Assembly (NCBI GenBank): GCA_964020155.1
Contig: OZ026551.1
Coordinates: 2,968,018 to 3,032,017, forward strand
Length of the DNA stretch: 64,000 nt
Reading direction: 5' to 3'
From: Chondrilla cf. caribensis
Lineage: Eukaryota > Porifera > Demospongiae > Chondrillida > Chondrillidae
A program made the position numbers and the translations under genes. The notes below the pieces were generated by a model. That model searched no databases. It was given only the letters and a program-made list of their open reading frames with translations, and was not told the DNA's origin. Of this stretch, positions 11,701 through 21,653 are shown one piece after another (the stretch's first letter is position 1; each line of letters begins with the position of its first letter).

Positions 11701-14700
11701 GCTACATTCCATTCTTTCACATAGTACCTTCAAAGGTTATCCCTCGTCCTGCCCTCACCAAAACAGCAACAGCAGGAAGACCAGCTCTGAGAGTAACTTG
11801 GACTGCACCAGGAAGTGAACGAAGGATCATCAGATACCAAGTGCAGTACAGAAGAAGTGGTACCACCAGTTGGAGTACAAAGGATGTGACATCAACATCC
11901 ACCACCCTGGAGAACCTTTCTGCTGGTACTGGTTATCAAGTTCGAGTGAGAGCTGTTTCTGATGTTGGAGCTGGTCCATACAGTGAGGTGGGGACACAAA
12001 TTACACATCGAGGTATGAATGTCACAACTGCTTTTGTTGTAGTCAGATCTGGGGTGGATGCCAAAAAGGGGTATTCAAATTCTCTATTTTGACATGCTGA
12101 TACAGTGTAGAAGCAAGAAAACTTAATAAACAAAATATACAAAATAACTGACTTCAACCCTCAATAGCCTGTAAGCGCCCCCTAAACCTAGCAACGCAAC
12201 CACACAATAATCACATCGATCAACACTTTCGAAGGTCATTGTCAATCTTGTACTGGTGTATAACTTTCTTCCTTGGCTTGATATGTTTCACTCTGTTTTT
12301 ATGGTAGAAAGTTGCCCTGATCCCCGAACGCTTCCTAATTTTGGACACTTTGAATTGCTGCAAAGAATTTTTTTCAAGAACCGTTTTTCAGATCAAGTTT
12401 ATCAAACTGATCTTCAATCTACAGAACAACGTTCAAACGTTTTGAATAACTTAATAACCTATAATAATCACTAACAACACCCTCCGTGCCATATAGCTTT
12501 GTTTATTTCCCAGAGAATGTGTAGTAACTAGTATGTATGTAATAATTCATAGAAATCAGTAAATGGAATATTCAAATATCATGGACAACAATTTTTTGAC
12601 TGCTGCACTCCATTCCTTCACATAGTACCTTCAAAGGTTGATCGTCTTACCCTCACTAAAGCAGCAAGATCAGGAAGACCAGCTCTTACAGTGACCTGGA
12701 CTGCACCTCAGAGTGACCGACCCATCACTAAATACCAAGTACAGTACAGAAGAAGTGGTACCACCAGTTGGAGTACAAGGGATGTGACATCAAGATCCAC
12801 CACCCTGGAGAACCTTTCTGCTGGTACTAGTTATCAAGTTCGAGTGAGAGCTGTTTCTGATGTTGGAGCTGGTCCATACAGTGATGTGGGGACACAAATT
12901 ACACCTCGAGGTATGAATGTCACAACTGCTTTTGATGTAGTCAAATCTGGGGTGGACACATAAAATGGGGATTCAAAATTCCTATTTTAACATGCTGATA
13001 CAGTGTAAAAACAAGAAATCATCAAAAAATGCCTTTGACCCTCACTAGGACCCTGAATTTTGATTAGGTGTATGTATTATTTCAGCTATAAGTAACAAGG
13101 ATGCCAACCTTTTATAGAAGTTTTGTATGTACATTTACCTCCATTGGAACACATACTTACTAGTCTTGTTTTGTTGATGTTTCAGGTATAATGTTGTATG
13201 TATAATATGTATTTATCGCCCGATGATGTCGTACATTAAATAGACCGGTATGCTGCTAAATTGGTTACCAGCACTGCAGTAACCTGCAAGCACCCCCTAA
13301 ACCTAGCAACGCAACCACACAATTATCACATCGATCATCTCTTTCGAAGGTCATTGTCAATCTTTTACTGGTGTATAACTTTCTTCCTTGGCTTGATATG
13401 TTTCACTCTGCTTTTATGGTAAAAAGGTGCCCTGATCTCCAAACGCTTTATAATTTTGGACACTTTGAATTGCTGCAAAGAATTTTTTTGGGAATCGTTT
13501 GTCAGATCAAGTTTATCAAACTGATCTTCAGTCTAAAAAACAACATTTAAAAGTTTTGAATAACTTACCGTATACCGTATGCGTTCTAATTTTTCGTCAG
13601 GGCAACCTTCTGAAAACTGGAGCTACTTAGAACAGTTGGCAGAGCATGACAAATTATTAGAATGTTTCGGCGAAGAATTGGAACAGAGGACAAATAATTA
13701 GAACAATAATTAATGGCCATTCGCAGTGTAAAGGTTGTCGCACCCATTCGTGGAGACCACGTATATCAAGACATTTGGACCCCAGCTTCCCAATATAGGC
13801 TCCTTTTCAAACATGAGAATGGTGAGTGCATTCAGGAATAGTCCGTAATTGTCATTGACAGTCGACCAGCATTTTTCTGTTCTGCATGCTAGGTAATTTA
13901 CACTATAGATACGCCATTGCCTCATATCCAGATGAAGATGATGAAAACAACATCATTGTTGGACATATTCTGAAAGAATTTTCATGATGGAACTCCTTTT
14001 TCATCGACCACAGTGGTTTAATTGAGGAAATTGTGACAGGTGCAAAGAGGTATTCTCAAGAAGCTGGAGGAATGGAGATACCTTACTTTCACTGGAAAGA
14101 GGTCCCATGTATCAAAGTTAAAGAGACTTATAGAGAACCTGAACAGTACGGTAATACAAGTTTCAGACCTCTAAATTAAATACATCTTGTAATTCTGAAT
14201 CAGTATCATTAGATGCTTCTGGAGCTAATGCTCAAATATTAATCATTAATATTACTTAATTATATTAATATTAATCAAATATTATTATCAAAATAATCAT
14301 AAAGAATGAACACAACAAGTTAAACTATAATGTCAAATTAAGACAGTCCTCATCAGAAATGTAATAAACTGGTACGCACTATCACTGAATGTGATCACAG
14401 GCTTCATCATCACTGTCACTCCTATCATCATTGTTGTCATCACTTGACCCAGTTTCCGTGCTGGCAAAAGGGTCCTCATCATCATCTTCTTTGCCATATG
14501 GTATTTCAAATGATGGCAAATCTTCCTGGACTTGGATGAGGTGATTCTCACTGTCATTAAGTTTATTTGAAATACCACACACAAGAAATGCTTTCTTAGC
14601 CATCTCTGTTTGAGAATGCAGACACTGATTGGCTGCTTTAATCCAAGTTATGATCTGATCCTTGGATGCCGTCTGTATTGAATGTCCAGCAGCTTCATTG

Positions 14701-17700
14701 GTGGCTTCCAGCATGTACTCATCCCATGCTCTTCTAAGGTAGACCATGAAGGGATGGTTGAGGCTTACATCCAGTGGTTGTATCTTGGTGGTACAACCAT
14801 CAGGGATAATGACATGGGAAATATTACATTTCTGCAATTTGGCTATCACTTCTGCTTTCAGATGTCCACTGAAGGTGTTAAATACAAGGAGTGCATGTTG
14901 GCCTTTGTGTGTTTGATTAAAACCTTATCAATCCATCTGAGCAGAAGGGATCCATCCATCCACCCCTTTGGTTGTACAGTGATGACATCAGACTGACTGC
15001 AGTGGATGTCCTTTATTGTTCAATCAGTCTGCCTTAAAAGTCACGAGAGGATGTAACATATTTCCGGATGCAGTTGATGTGAGGGTAACTGTGAAGTGTT
15101 ACTTTTGGGCCCCTGTTCCTCGCACAATTCCTTCTCTGACTCCACGTCTCTCAACTGTTGTATTTGATGTCATGTCGAAACACACTGGGGTTTCGTCCAT
15201 GTTGATAATCAAATCCAACGGGAACTTGTGTTGCTCCCTGAGGGCCTTCAGCTCAACCAGAAACTTGGTGAGCTTACCTTCCAACTGTGCTGGTGGCTTT
15301 TGCTGGATTGATGTTTGCCGCCACAGGGTCAGCGAGTGTCTGATCATAAATTTGGCTAGACACCCATCAGATGCTTTAAAGGAAGGGTTGGATGGTTGGA
15401 TAATTACCTGTGGTTGCCGTTGGATTGCTTTTCGATGCACAGGGACATACAGATCCGTCATCTCCAAGAACAGACCATTGGCAGAGTTGTTGATCATGAT
15501 CCTGGCTGTATGAAAGAGGGCGTCCAGCTCATGCTTTAATTTTGTCTTTTGATGAAGTTCTTTCGACTGGACGCTTGTCCAAATCTTTCCACTCCCTCAG
15601 GGTTGTTCTGAGGATTCCAAAGTGACGAGAAGCCTCTGTTTCAGAGTGGTTTTTCACGTATTTGACCACTTCCATTTTTCTAGTGATGGAATATGTCTTG
15701 TTGACCCCGCTTCGCTTCACTTTCCTTTTTTTATCGATTGGTGGCTTTGGTTGGGTGTAGATTCGGAAGATCCAGAATCTCCTGAAGCAGGGGTAGCTGT
15801 TGCCTCATGACGTCGTGGGCTTTTTCCTGATTGCGGATTATATTTCTGTAAAAAGTACGGCATCTGATTTGTTGATGTACTTACTGGCTTGAAATAAGTT
15901 TATTTACTGCACGGAGAACGTGTAGTAACTAGTATGTATGTAATAATTCGCAGCAATCAGTAAATGGAATATTCAAATATCATGGACAACAATTTTTTGA
16001 CTGCTGCACTCCATTCCTTCACATAGTACCTTCAAAGGTTGGTCCTCTTACCCTCACCAAAGCAGCAAGATCAGGAAGACCAGCTCTTACAGTGACCTGG
16101 ACTGCACCTCAGAGTGACCGACCCATCACTAAATACCAAGTACAGTACAGAAGAAGTGGTACCACCAGTTGGAGTACAAGGGATGTGACATCAAGATCCA
16201 CCACCCTGGAGAACCTCCCTGCTGATACTAGTTATCAAGTTCAAGTTAGAGCTGTTTCTGATGTTGGAGCTGGTCCATACAGTGATGTGCTGACACAAAT
16301 TACACATCGAGGTATGAATGTCACAACTGCTTTTGATGTAGTCAGATCTTTGAATTCATTTGTTCACAAGTTCTTACCCATTTACATATGTGCCATATAT
16401 ATAATTTACAGAATTGAATGCAACTCATTTTAATCTTCAAGCAATTAAAGCAGCACAAATGTTTTTATTTCTCATTGTCCTACATTCTTTTCACTAGTTC
16501 CCCATCAAGTGACAGGAGTACAATCTAGTGATGTACAATATATCAATAACCTGTCTTTGAATATCACTTGGAACCGTCCATTCAGTGAGGCCCATATCTT
16601 GTACTACGAGGTACAGTATTGGGAGGACCGTAGACTACAACCTACAGCTAAAGCATATGGTGAACAGATAACTCTAAATGGAACTGTTGGAAGAACATAC
16701 AGAGTAAGAGTGAGAGCGGTGTCTACTGTTGGGAGAGGACCATGGAGTGAATCAGATGGACGTAAGTACATGGATGAAATTGGCTTGCTACCTTCTCTAT
16801 TAATGTAATCCTTTCCTCCAGCTCCTGAAAACCCATCCAATATAATCATCACTAACTATACTAGTTCACTAACTGTGCAATGGGATGAAGAAAAAGAAAC
16901 AAAGTATATGATTTATGTACAGAATGAAGCTTCCATGGAGACCATTACATTTAAAGATGCTACCACACCCTACAATATAACTGGACTGGAATCAAACACA
17001 GAATTCACTGTGGTTGTTGAGGCTTACAACTCACTAGGGAGTGCCAATGGCAGCAAAATGGGATGTACTTTACCAGAAGGTTGGAGTGATTACGAATACA
17101 TTAAGATCATCTATGCACATGTGTGGATGTGTCTATTGGTGCACATTTCTTCCTATTCCTCTATAGTAATATATTTCTCTATATCTCCAGATATACAGAT
17201 TTTGACGTCACCACCTAATCATGACATCATAACAATTGGAGCAGTTGTTGGATCTCTAGTACTGATATTTATCATTCTGATACTGATCATCACCATCACA
17301 GCAGTTGTCTACTGCAAGAAGTATGGATTTAAAATGCATTCCCTTTCGTATGCATGTGCAATAGTTTTGTGCATATTTGCATCTTCTGCACATGTTGCTT
17401 TCTGGGTGTATATGTGCATACTAGGTACATATACTCCTATGATGCATAGACTCGAACACATTTTTTTGCCTGAATATTCAGTGCAATAAGTATTTACACA
17501 TGTACACAATCCAATAAATTTCGTTGCCATCATTGTGAGCCATCAGTGTTAGATGTAGTATATTCCCTCTCGCTGCCATCAATACAGGAGGTACAAGACT
17601 GGAGATGATACTGAAATTAAAGAAGACAGTAATAACCATGAGTGTTTCCAGTTAGAGGATAATCCTGCTTATGGGTGTGTGAACATTTATGAAGAGATCA

Positions 17701-17705
17701 AATAA
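4345..17705 (+). CDS. Gene A: Ig/FN3 receptor with short NPxY-YEEI tail
   Basis: Join of 4345-4396, 4525-4827, 8519-8809, 10659-10943, 11725-12012, 12626-12910, 16027-16311, 16498-16761, 16822-17079, 17191-17320 and 17588-17705. The sum is 2559 bases with one open frame, giving 852 aa. Order: signal peptide (about 1-17), Ig domain (about 18-118), seven FN3 domains (about 119-770), transmembrane helix (about 783-811), basic stop-transfer residues and a 40-residue tail with NPAY and YEEI. This is a type I cell-surface protein whose ectodomain resembles receptor tyrosine phosphatases and DSCAM-like adhesion proteins. It has no kinase or phosphatase domain. Tail tyrosines are likely docking sites (NPxY for PTB proteins, YEEI for Src-type SH2); this is inference from motif knowledge. 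Paralogue of gene B. Exon borders are by eye and transcripts could differ. Confidence 0.7.
4525..4827 (+). CDS. Gene A exon 2: Ig domain
   Basis: A 303-base phase 1-1 exon encoding an Ig-like domain. The first Cys is in TIVLCSEP, the core Trp in VQWYGPDGG and the second Cys in GGQYQCRTSKDG. The last of these is the usual Y-x-C strand F pattern. It starts with a threonine/glutamine-rich stretch after the signal peptide. Gene B has the same exon at the same length. Confidence 0.8.
5412..5532 (+). pseudogene. Ghost-exon-like conserved segment (copy 1, first half)
   Basis: Reads EQFSILVDGDIAISVSHQSD, then SPPIRETTVSI, and runs into a (TG)n tract. Related sequence occurs at 38771-39010 (with a stop) and 51620-51820 (frameshifted). 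It is a decayed exon or other element shared by the receptor units. No protein family is recognised. Confidence 0.35.
5533..5699. repeat. (TG)n microsatellite
   Basis: Long TG run with a short TACG-containing variant block in the middle. It causes artificial Cys-Val and Thr-His reading frames. Confidence 0.97.
7440..7560 (+). pseudogene. Ghost-exon-like segment (second half)
   Basis: Contains CACCAATAATAAAAAGCTAC, then an ATATCAGCACAGATACAGA stretch and GGACCCTGCAAC. It parallels 38890-38980 and 51750-51810. Part of its 3' side is repeated at 6950-7040. Function unknown; probably a decayed exon shared with gene B. Confidence 0.35.
8322..8394 (+). repeat. tRNA-derived SINE
   Basis: tRNA-like promoter boxes are visible: an A-box-like TGACTCAGTGGTTATGG from 8334 and a B box GGTTCGAGTCC at 8373-8383. 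They are followed by a pyrimidine-rich tail. An intact acceptor stem cannot be formed, so this is read as a SINE or tRNA pseudogene and not as a functional tRNA. Confidence 0.6.
8519..8809 (+). CDS. Gene A exon 3: FN3 domain 1
   Basis: Phase 1-1 exon. It has the FN3 core Trp (RVSWSAVSG), the TYTVCYST strand and YYIWVSAVSSDG near the end. Paralogous to gene B exon 3 but without the Ser/Thr/Pro linker found there. Confidence 0.75.
9345..9545 (-). mobile_element. Cys-rich CXC-like fragment, probably transposon-derived
   Basis: The minus-strand frame contains CCTCNISGRCLRCKCVKSG and then CRNCGPSKVGNC, a dense CxC / CxxC zinc-binding-like pattern. It sits in an intron of gene A in opposite orientation and has no exon context. 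It is probably a fragment of a mobile-element protein; the family is not identified with certainty. Confidence 0.4.
9815..10150. repeat. Intronic R-repeat, copy 1
   Basis: First of four related intronic blocks (also 11260-11560, 12165-12450, 13205-13567). Each carries a GTTACCAGCACTGCAGTAAC core, a CCCCCTAAACC stretch, CATTGTCAATC and TTTGTTTC/TGTTTCACTCTG. They lie between FN3 exons and mark tandem duplication of exon-plus-intron units. Confidence 0.8.
10659..10943 (+). CDS. Gene A exon 4: FN3 domain 2
   Basis: Phase 1-1. Contains TVTWTAPQSDRPITKYQLQY and ends in AVSDVGAGPYSDVVTQITPR. First of four near-copies (exons 4-7). Confidence 0.78.
11260..11560. repeat. Intronic R-repeat, copy 2
   Basis: Second copy of the block described at 9815-10150, between FN3 exons 4 and 5 of gene A. 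Confidence 0.8.
11725..12012 (+). CDS. Gene A exon 5: FN3 domain 3
   Basis: Phase 1-1, one codon longer than its sister exons. Contains RVTWTAPGSERRIIRYQVQY, the most diverged of the four tandem copies in the B-C strands. Confidence 0.78.
12165..12450. repeat. Intronic R-repeat, copy 3
   Basis: Third copy of the block, between FN3 exons 5 and 6 of gene A. Confidence 0.8.
12626..12910 (+). CDS. Gene A exon 6: FN3 domain 4
   Basis: Phase 1-1. Contains TVTWTAPQSDRPITKYQVQY and AVSDVGAGPYSDVGTQITPR. Almost identical to exon 7, which shows recent duplication or gene conversion. Confidence 0.78.
13205..13566. repeat. Intronic R-repeat, copy 4 (interrupted)
   Basis: Fourth copy. It is cut at about 13567 by the pogo-type insertion and resumes near 15896 with TTTATTTACTGCACGGAGAA, the sequence found upstream of the other tandem FN3 exons. 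Confidence 0.75.
13713..14155 (+). mobile_element. HIRAN-like domain relic
   Basis: The plus strand reads VAPIRGDHVYQDIWTPAS, then YRYAIASYPDED, VGHILKEFS and VTGAKRYSQEAGGMEIPYF with stops and frame changes. This order resembles HIRAN-like domains common in transposon-linked proteins of sponges and cnidarians. It lies inside the pogo-type insertion on the opposite strand, so it may be cargo, a second element or a relic of a host gene. Confidence 0.4.
14382..14849 (-). pseudogene. Pogo transposase C-terminal fragment
   Basis: Contains the TTKIQPLDVSLNHPF segment typical of the DDE_1 (pogo/Tigger/CENP-B-like) superfamily and ends in an Asp/Ser-rich acidic tail. Its frame differs from that of the upstream blocks. 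Confidence 0.7.
15099..15497 (-). pseudogene. Pogo transposase middle fragment
   Basis: Contains KASDGCLAKFMIRHSLTLWR (CENP-B-type DNA-binding helix-turn-helix) and LIINMDETPV with the first catalytic Asp. The sequence from 15098 downward stays similar to transposase but has stops. Confidence 0.7.
15529..15720 (-). pseudogene. Pogo transposase N-terminal helix-turn-helix
   Basis: Reads SITRKMEVVKYVKNHSETEA and FGILRTTLREWKDL, a psq-type DNA-binding helix-turn-helix. A single-base shift near 15530 separates it from the next block; the other frame continues with KHELDALFHTARIM. Confidence 0.65.
16027..16311 (+). CDS. Gene A exon 7: FN3 domain 5
   Basis: Phase 1-1 exon, the last of the four tandem FN3 copies. 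Contains TVTWTAPQSDRPITKYQVQY and AVSDVGAGPYSDVLTQITHR. Confidence 0.78.
16498..16761 (+). CDS. Gene A exon 8: FN3 domain 6
   Basis: Phase 1-1, of a different FN3 lineage: SLNITWNRPFSEAHILYYEV, then TYRVRVRAVSTVGRGPWSES. A truncated relic of the same exon remains in gene B at 44133-44175. Confidence 0.75.
16822..17079 (+). CDS. Gene A exon 9: FN3 domain 7
   Basis: Membrane-proximal FN3-like domain with SLTVQWDEEKETKYMIYV and GLESNTEFTVVVEAYNSLG. The matching gene B exon is 44198-44458. The donor here is GTTGGA, weaker than GTGAGA in gene B. The following 111-base intron is free of stops in frame, so retention is possible. Confidence 0.7.
17191..17320 (+). CDS. Gene A exon 10: transmembrane helix
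   Basis: Phase 1-2 exon with a hydrophobic helix (GAVVGSLVLIFIILILIITI and on to AVVYC), followed by Lys-Lys as stop-transfer. It matches the layout of the gene B transmembrane exon, including TAVVYCK / TTVVYCK. Confidence 0.78.
17588..17705 (+). CDS. Gene A exon 11: cytoplasmic tail
   Basis: Encodes a tail of about 40 residues ending ECFQLEDNPAYGCVNIYEEI-Lys and stop TAA at 17703-17705. Two tyrosine motifs: NPAY (NPxY, PTB or endocytic adaptor docking) and YEEI (the classical Src-family SH2 ligand form). Gene B has the same end with only three changes in the last 16 residues. Confidence 0.78.
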
Positions 17706-17946
17706 TCATTACGTTTGCTAATATACCTTACTTTTTGAAAATGTGTGTGATGTTTGTGTGATCAGAATTTCATCATTTTCCTTTTTTTGTTTTAACTTTA
17801 TGATTTGAAATACACTATACCTTGCAATTGGAGTCCGGCCAGTTTGTTATAACCCAGTTGATTCTTTAGTGTGCAGGAATGTATACTATGGTACTCTATA
17901 CCACTAAGCTGTTAATATCATTACATGTAGATTAATGTAGTTGATC
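17706..17946. other. Gene A 3' flank
   Basis: Probable 3' UTR and flank. No AATAAA signal was found close to the stop codon. The DIRS element follows. Confidence 0.4.
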
Positions 17947-18094
17947 GTAGTTAATGACCAGCATTTGTAATGACCGCGCCCACTGCTGTTACACAGGTAA
18001 CTGAGCATGCGTGGTTCAACGTAGTCAATGTCCAGTGCTCGTAATGATCATGTGCACTGGCGGTACACAGGTTATGGAGCATGCGCAGTTCATT
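17947..18094. repeat. Two tandem 74-base repeats at DIRS 5' side
   Basis: Units 17947-18020 and 18021-18094 begin GTAGTTAATGACC and GTAGTCAATGTCC and share CACAGGTtA/ATGGAGCATGCG-type endings. This is likely part of the 5' terminal or promoter region of the DIRS element. Confidence 0.7.
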
Positions 18095-18579
18095 GCCTCG
18101 TGCTCGCAGATCGACAATAACACTGCCTAGCAATTTTTTGCTGCTGTTGTCTCTGGCGTCTTTGGCAAGTTTTTCCTGCTACCGTATCGCGATTTCTACT
18201 CGGTGTTCCAACTCTAGACCGATCTTTTATCTGTTTCTCACTCGAATGGCCTCTAGCGACTTACCATCTCCGTCCCCTATTTTGCAATCTGTCCCTAATT
18301 CAGGTGAGACTTCATGTACGATTATTTTTTTTTCGCTTGTGTGGAGCCGGTTCGCAACCGCTCGTCGTGTATTCTGTGATGGCCGCTCCGCGAGACGCGC
18401 CTTTATTAATTCGTGACCTGCTCCCCTGGAGCTTGGTACATTGCGTTGTGTGCCTTCCTCCCGCCATGATAGTAACTGTTCTGGTTCTCGGACCCTGTAT
18501 CAATCGGGGTGGACGCTCCCCCCCTTAGCCGCACTGAAATTCACATACTCTGGACCCCAGCGGGATCCAACCTTGCACC

Positions 18580-19534
18580 ATGCATTGTGCTTCTCTCGTG
18601 CTACATGAACTGCCCCTTGATGGCTGCTGCCCATCACCTACCCTCCACCTCATAAATGTTAGGCTCCTCCTCCCCTTTCTCCATTTAGAGTTGCCAGCAC
18701 AGGCAACACAGACTGGTGGGACTCTTTCGGGGCAACCCCCTATACGCCCAAATTGGTTGCAGCCAACCCGCAGTCCACCACAGGCTATTGCACAACAGGA
18801 TGACACTGTGCCTCCTGTTAACCAGCCACCACCTCCATTGCACCCGTTCTATAACCCTAGCCTCCCACCCATTCCACCAAGGCTGCTGAAGTCCATTGAG
18901 GCAGGGTCTTACACTAACCTGACAGCTGTTGCCTGAGGCTCTAGCTGATGCCTTTGACCGCCCTCCTCCAAAAGATGGGAAGGATGACCAGGCACCCAAG
19001 AAGTGTTTTGCCATCTCCAACGCTCTGGACTGGGGTTTGGCGTTTGCAACTTTTGCGGCAGCCTGTTCACACTACCATCCCGAGATGGCCCCCAAGTTAA
19101 TAGCCTATAGTGGCATAATCCTCCGCTTAGCACGCGAGGTGGAGGGCCTCACATGGCTTCGATATGACAAGGCTTTTCGCCAGGCTGCTGCAATCAATCC
19201 CGCTTTGAGGTGGGATCAACGTCAACCTGACATCTGGTTGGCCTCCCTCACAGGCCACTCCTCGTCCATGGGCTCGACACCTGCCCCGCCGCTCAAAGAG
19301 CAGTCACCTGCTCCTCCCCCTCTCAAACGAGACCCATCAGCTACTGAGTCATGCTTTCGATGGAACCGAGGGGAGAACTCCTCTTGTACATGCAAATACA
19401 TGCACGATTGCCTCATCTGCCATGGGACCACGCAAACCACCCGTGATTGTCTTACTCTGCGTCCAAGTGGGTGGAGGTTCCCTCCCCGGTCCATCCCCCC
19501 TCGCACAGGTGGGGACTCAAGGAAACTTACATAA
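18580..19534 (+). pseudogene. DIRS gag-like ORF (frameshifted)
   Basis: A Pro-rich N-terminal part (18580-18936) ends in PPRLLKSIEAGSYTNLTAV. After a one-base shift near 18930 it continues as LPEALADAFDRPP, through a helical domain, to a Cys/His motif CTCKYMHDCLICHG (about 19381-19426), a likely nucleic-acid-binding knuckle. The frame ends at 19534. Confidence 0.7.
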
Positions 19535-19922
19535 CTAACTGGTCCTCGGTCAGTACTGCTGCTAACCTGGCCGGCGCATGATTCCCCGCCAGGTCTCACT
19601 TCGCCACAGACTCACTTGTTCAATCTGACCCCGACTTGACGATTTTCATTGTATCTTTATAGGTTTCATCCACTTTGTTGATTTTTTATAATGTTTATCT
19701 TTGTTCCTTTCGATCCTCCCTCTCACACCATATCTCAGTTCATTTCAGTTACATGTGTGCAAGATGCCATTACAGCCTATAATGTTGTTCTCGTTCCTAT
19801 ACACGTGATCTGGGTCCATCACCATAGAAGGCCTCCATCAAATATGCCCCTTTCATTCCCTCCACACATGCAGCCCCTCAAAACAGCTACCCTGCCAACT
19901 CGTACTCGTCAGTCAGTCTCTC

Positions 19923-21653
19923 TTGGCCAGACAATTCTGCCGCCTGCAGTCCTTGGGGGCTCATCACCACCCAACCCCGGACGTTCCGCCGCTGGTGCTT
20001 AACACTCCAGTATCCACCCCTTTGCATGTATCAGCCTGGCAGAGAGCTCTCTGCTGTCACCCTGAAAGGGAATGGGATCACCTCATCTCTGGACTGCAAA
20101 ATGGTTTCCGTATTGGGCTCCGAGCAGGTCCTATCATTCCCTCATCTAGGGGGAACTCCCCCTCAGCGACAGCTCATCCTCAGGTCATTTCAACCTTCCT
20201 GCAGCAGCAGGTTGAGGCTGGCTTCATGGTGGGCCCCCTTCCTCCAGATGCATGTTCACACATCTCTCAGGCTCACATGGCTGTGGTCCCCAAAAAGACT
20301 CTGGGTAAGTTTAGGGTCATTGTCAACCTCTCTGCCCCTGAATCTTTCAGCGTCAATGACAAAATCCATCGGGAGCTCACCCACGTGGCATACTCCACTG
20401 TTGATGATGCCGTCCTACTCATGCACCACCTTGGCCGTCAGTGTCTCATGGCCAAGATTGACATCCAAAATGCATATCGCCTGATCCCAGTCCATCCTCA
20501 AGATCGATACTGCTTAGGCATATCATGGCAGGACCAGGTCTATACGTTGACTGTCAGCTCCCATTCGGGCTGGCTTCTTCCCCTGCTATTTTCTGTGCAG
20601 TAGTGGAGGCCTTCGAATGGATTCTCCGTTCCCGGGGGGTCCAAGGCATCATGCACTACCTTGATGATTTTCTTCTTTTAGGGTCTCCTGGTACACAAGA
20701 GTGTGAGCATGCCCTTCAGATAACGCGCAGCACATGCTTGGAACTTGGCATTCCCCTAGCTCTCGATAAGATTGAGGGCCGCCTCCACTTGCATAACCTT
20801 CCTTGGAATTCAGCTCAATTCCACTACGATGACTGTGAGCCTTCCTTCTGAGAAAATAGCGGAGCTCCGCCTTCTCCTTTCCCATTGGTCCGATTTACGT
20901 TGTATCAGGGACTCCCATCAATTTCAGTCTTTGATAGGGCACCTCGTGCATGCCACTCAGGTTGTCCCACTGGAAAAGGCATTCCTCAACTGCCTCTTTC
21001 CTCTCTCAAGGGAACTGTGTCCTGGCCAGATGAGACGTCTCAATGCTGAGGCACGGGCTGACATCTTGTGGTGGTCTTCTCTCTGTGAGAAGTGGTCTGG
21101 CATCTCTTCTCAGCAATTTTTGCTTCTGCAGGACCCCTCTCACCATTTGTACACGGATGCTTCGGGATCCTGGGGCTGTGGAGCCTGGGTCTCCCCATTT
21201 TGGTTTAACTTAGCTTGGCAGGGACTCCCCACCCTTCAATCCATCGCCCTTAAGGAGTTGTTTCCAGTAGTGTTGGCTTGCTCAATCTGGGGCAACCAGT
21301 GGCGGGGACTCTACATTCTGTGCCACTCAGACAACCAGGCAGTGGTCTCTCAGATTAATAGTCTTCATGCTCGTGACCCTTTCGCAGCCCATTTTCTCCG
21401 ATGTCTAGCTTTCTTTCAGGCCATCTTCGACTTTCGGATACGAGCAGTCCATATTTCCAGGCACCTAAGCGTGGGTGCGGATGATCTTTCCCGCAACAGG
21501 GCTCAGCAATTTCTAGCCACTCATCCTACTTTCTCTCCGCTCCCCACCCAGGTACCTCCGTGGTCTCTAGACCTGCTTCTATCACAACATCGCCTGGACT
21601 GGACATCACCTCAGTGGAGACAGCTCTTCACCAATTTCTGGATGCAGGCCTAG
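19923..21653 (+). pseudogene. DIRS reverse transcriptase / RNase H (frameshifted)
   Basis: RT motif A is MAKIDIQNAYRLIPVHP. Motif C is MHYLDDFLLLG (about 20650-20680). RNase H shows LYTDASGSWGCGAW, LKELFPVV, CHSDNQAVVSQ and GADDLSRN, which supply the Asp-Glu-Asp-Asp set. Frame changes near 20540 and 20790 split it into 19923-20540, 20540-20790 and 20790-21653, so no full-length enzyme is made. Confidence 0.85.

Larger units (their letters stand above)
13567..15895 (-). mobile_element. Decayed pogo/Tigger-like DNA transposon region
   Basis: An insertion into the fourth intronic repeat of gene A. The minus strand has, in order, a psq/CENP-B-type helix-turn-helix (15720-15529), a CENP-B DNA-binding part plus first DDE catalytic Asp in LIINMDETPVCFDM (15497-15099), and a DDE C-terminal part with TTKIQPLDVSLNHPF and an acidic tail (14849-14382). 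The three blocks are in different frames, with stops between, so the transposase is dead. The ends were not resolved. Confidence 0.7.

Noticed and set aside
18081..18528. Possible separate gene at the start of the DIRS element
   Set aside because: The frames here have no recognisable domain and are GC-rich leader sequence of the retrotransposon.
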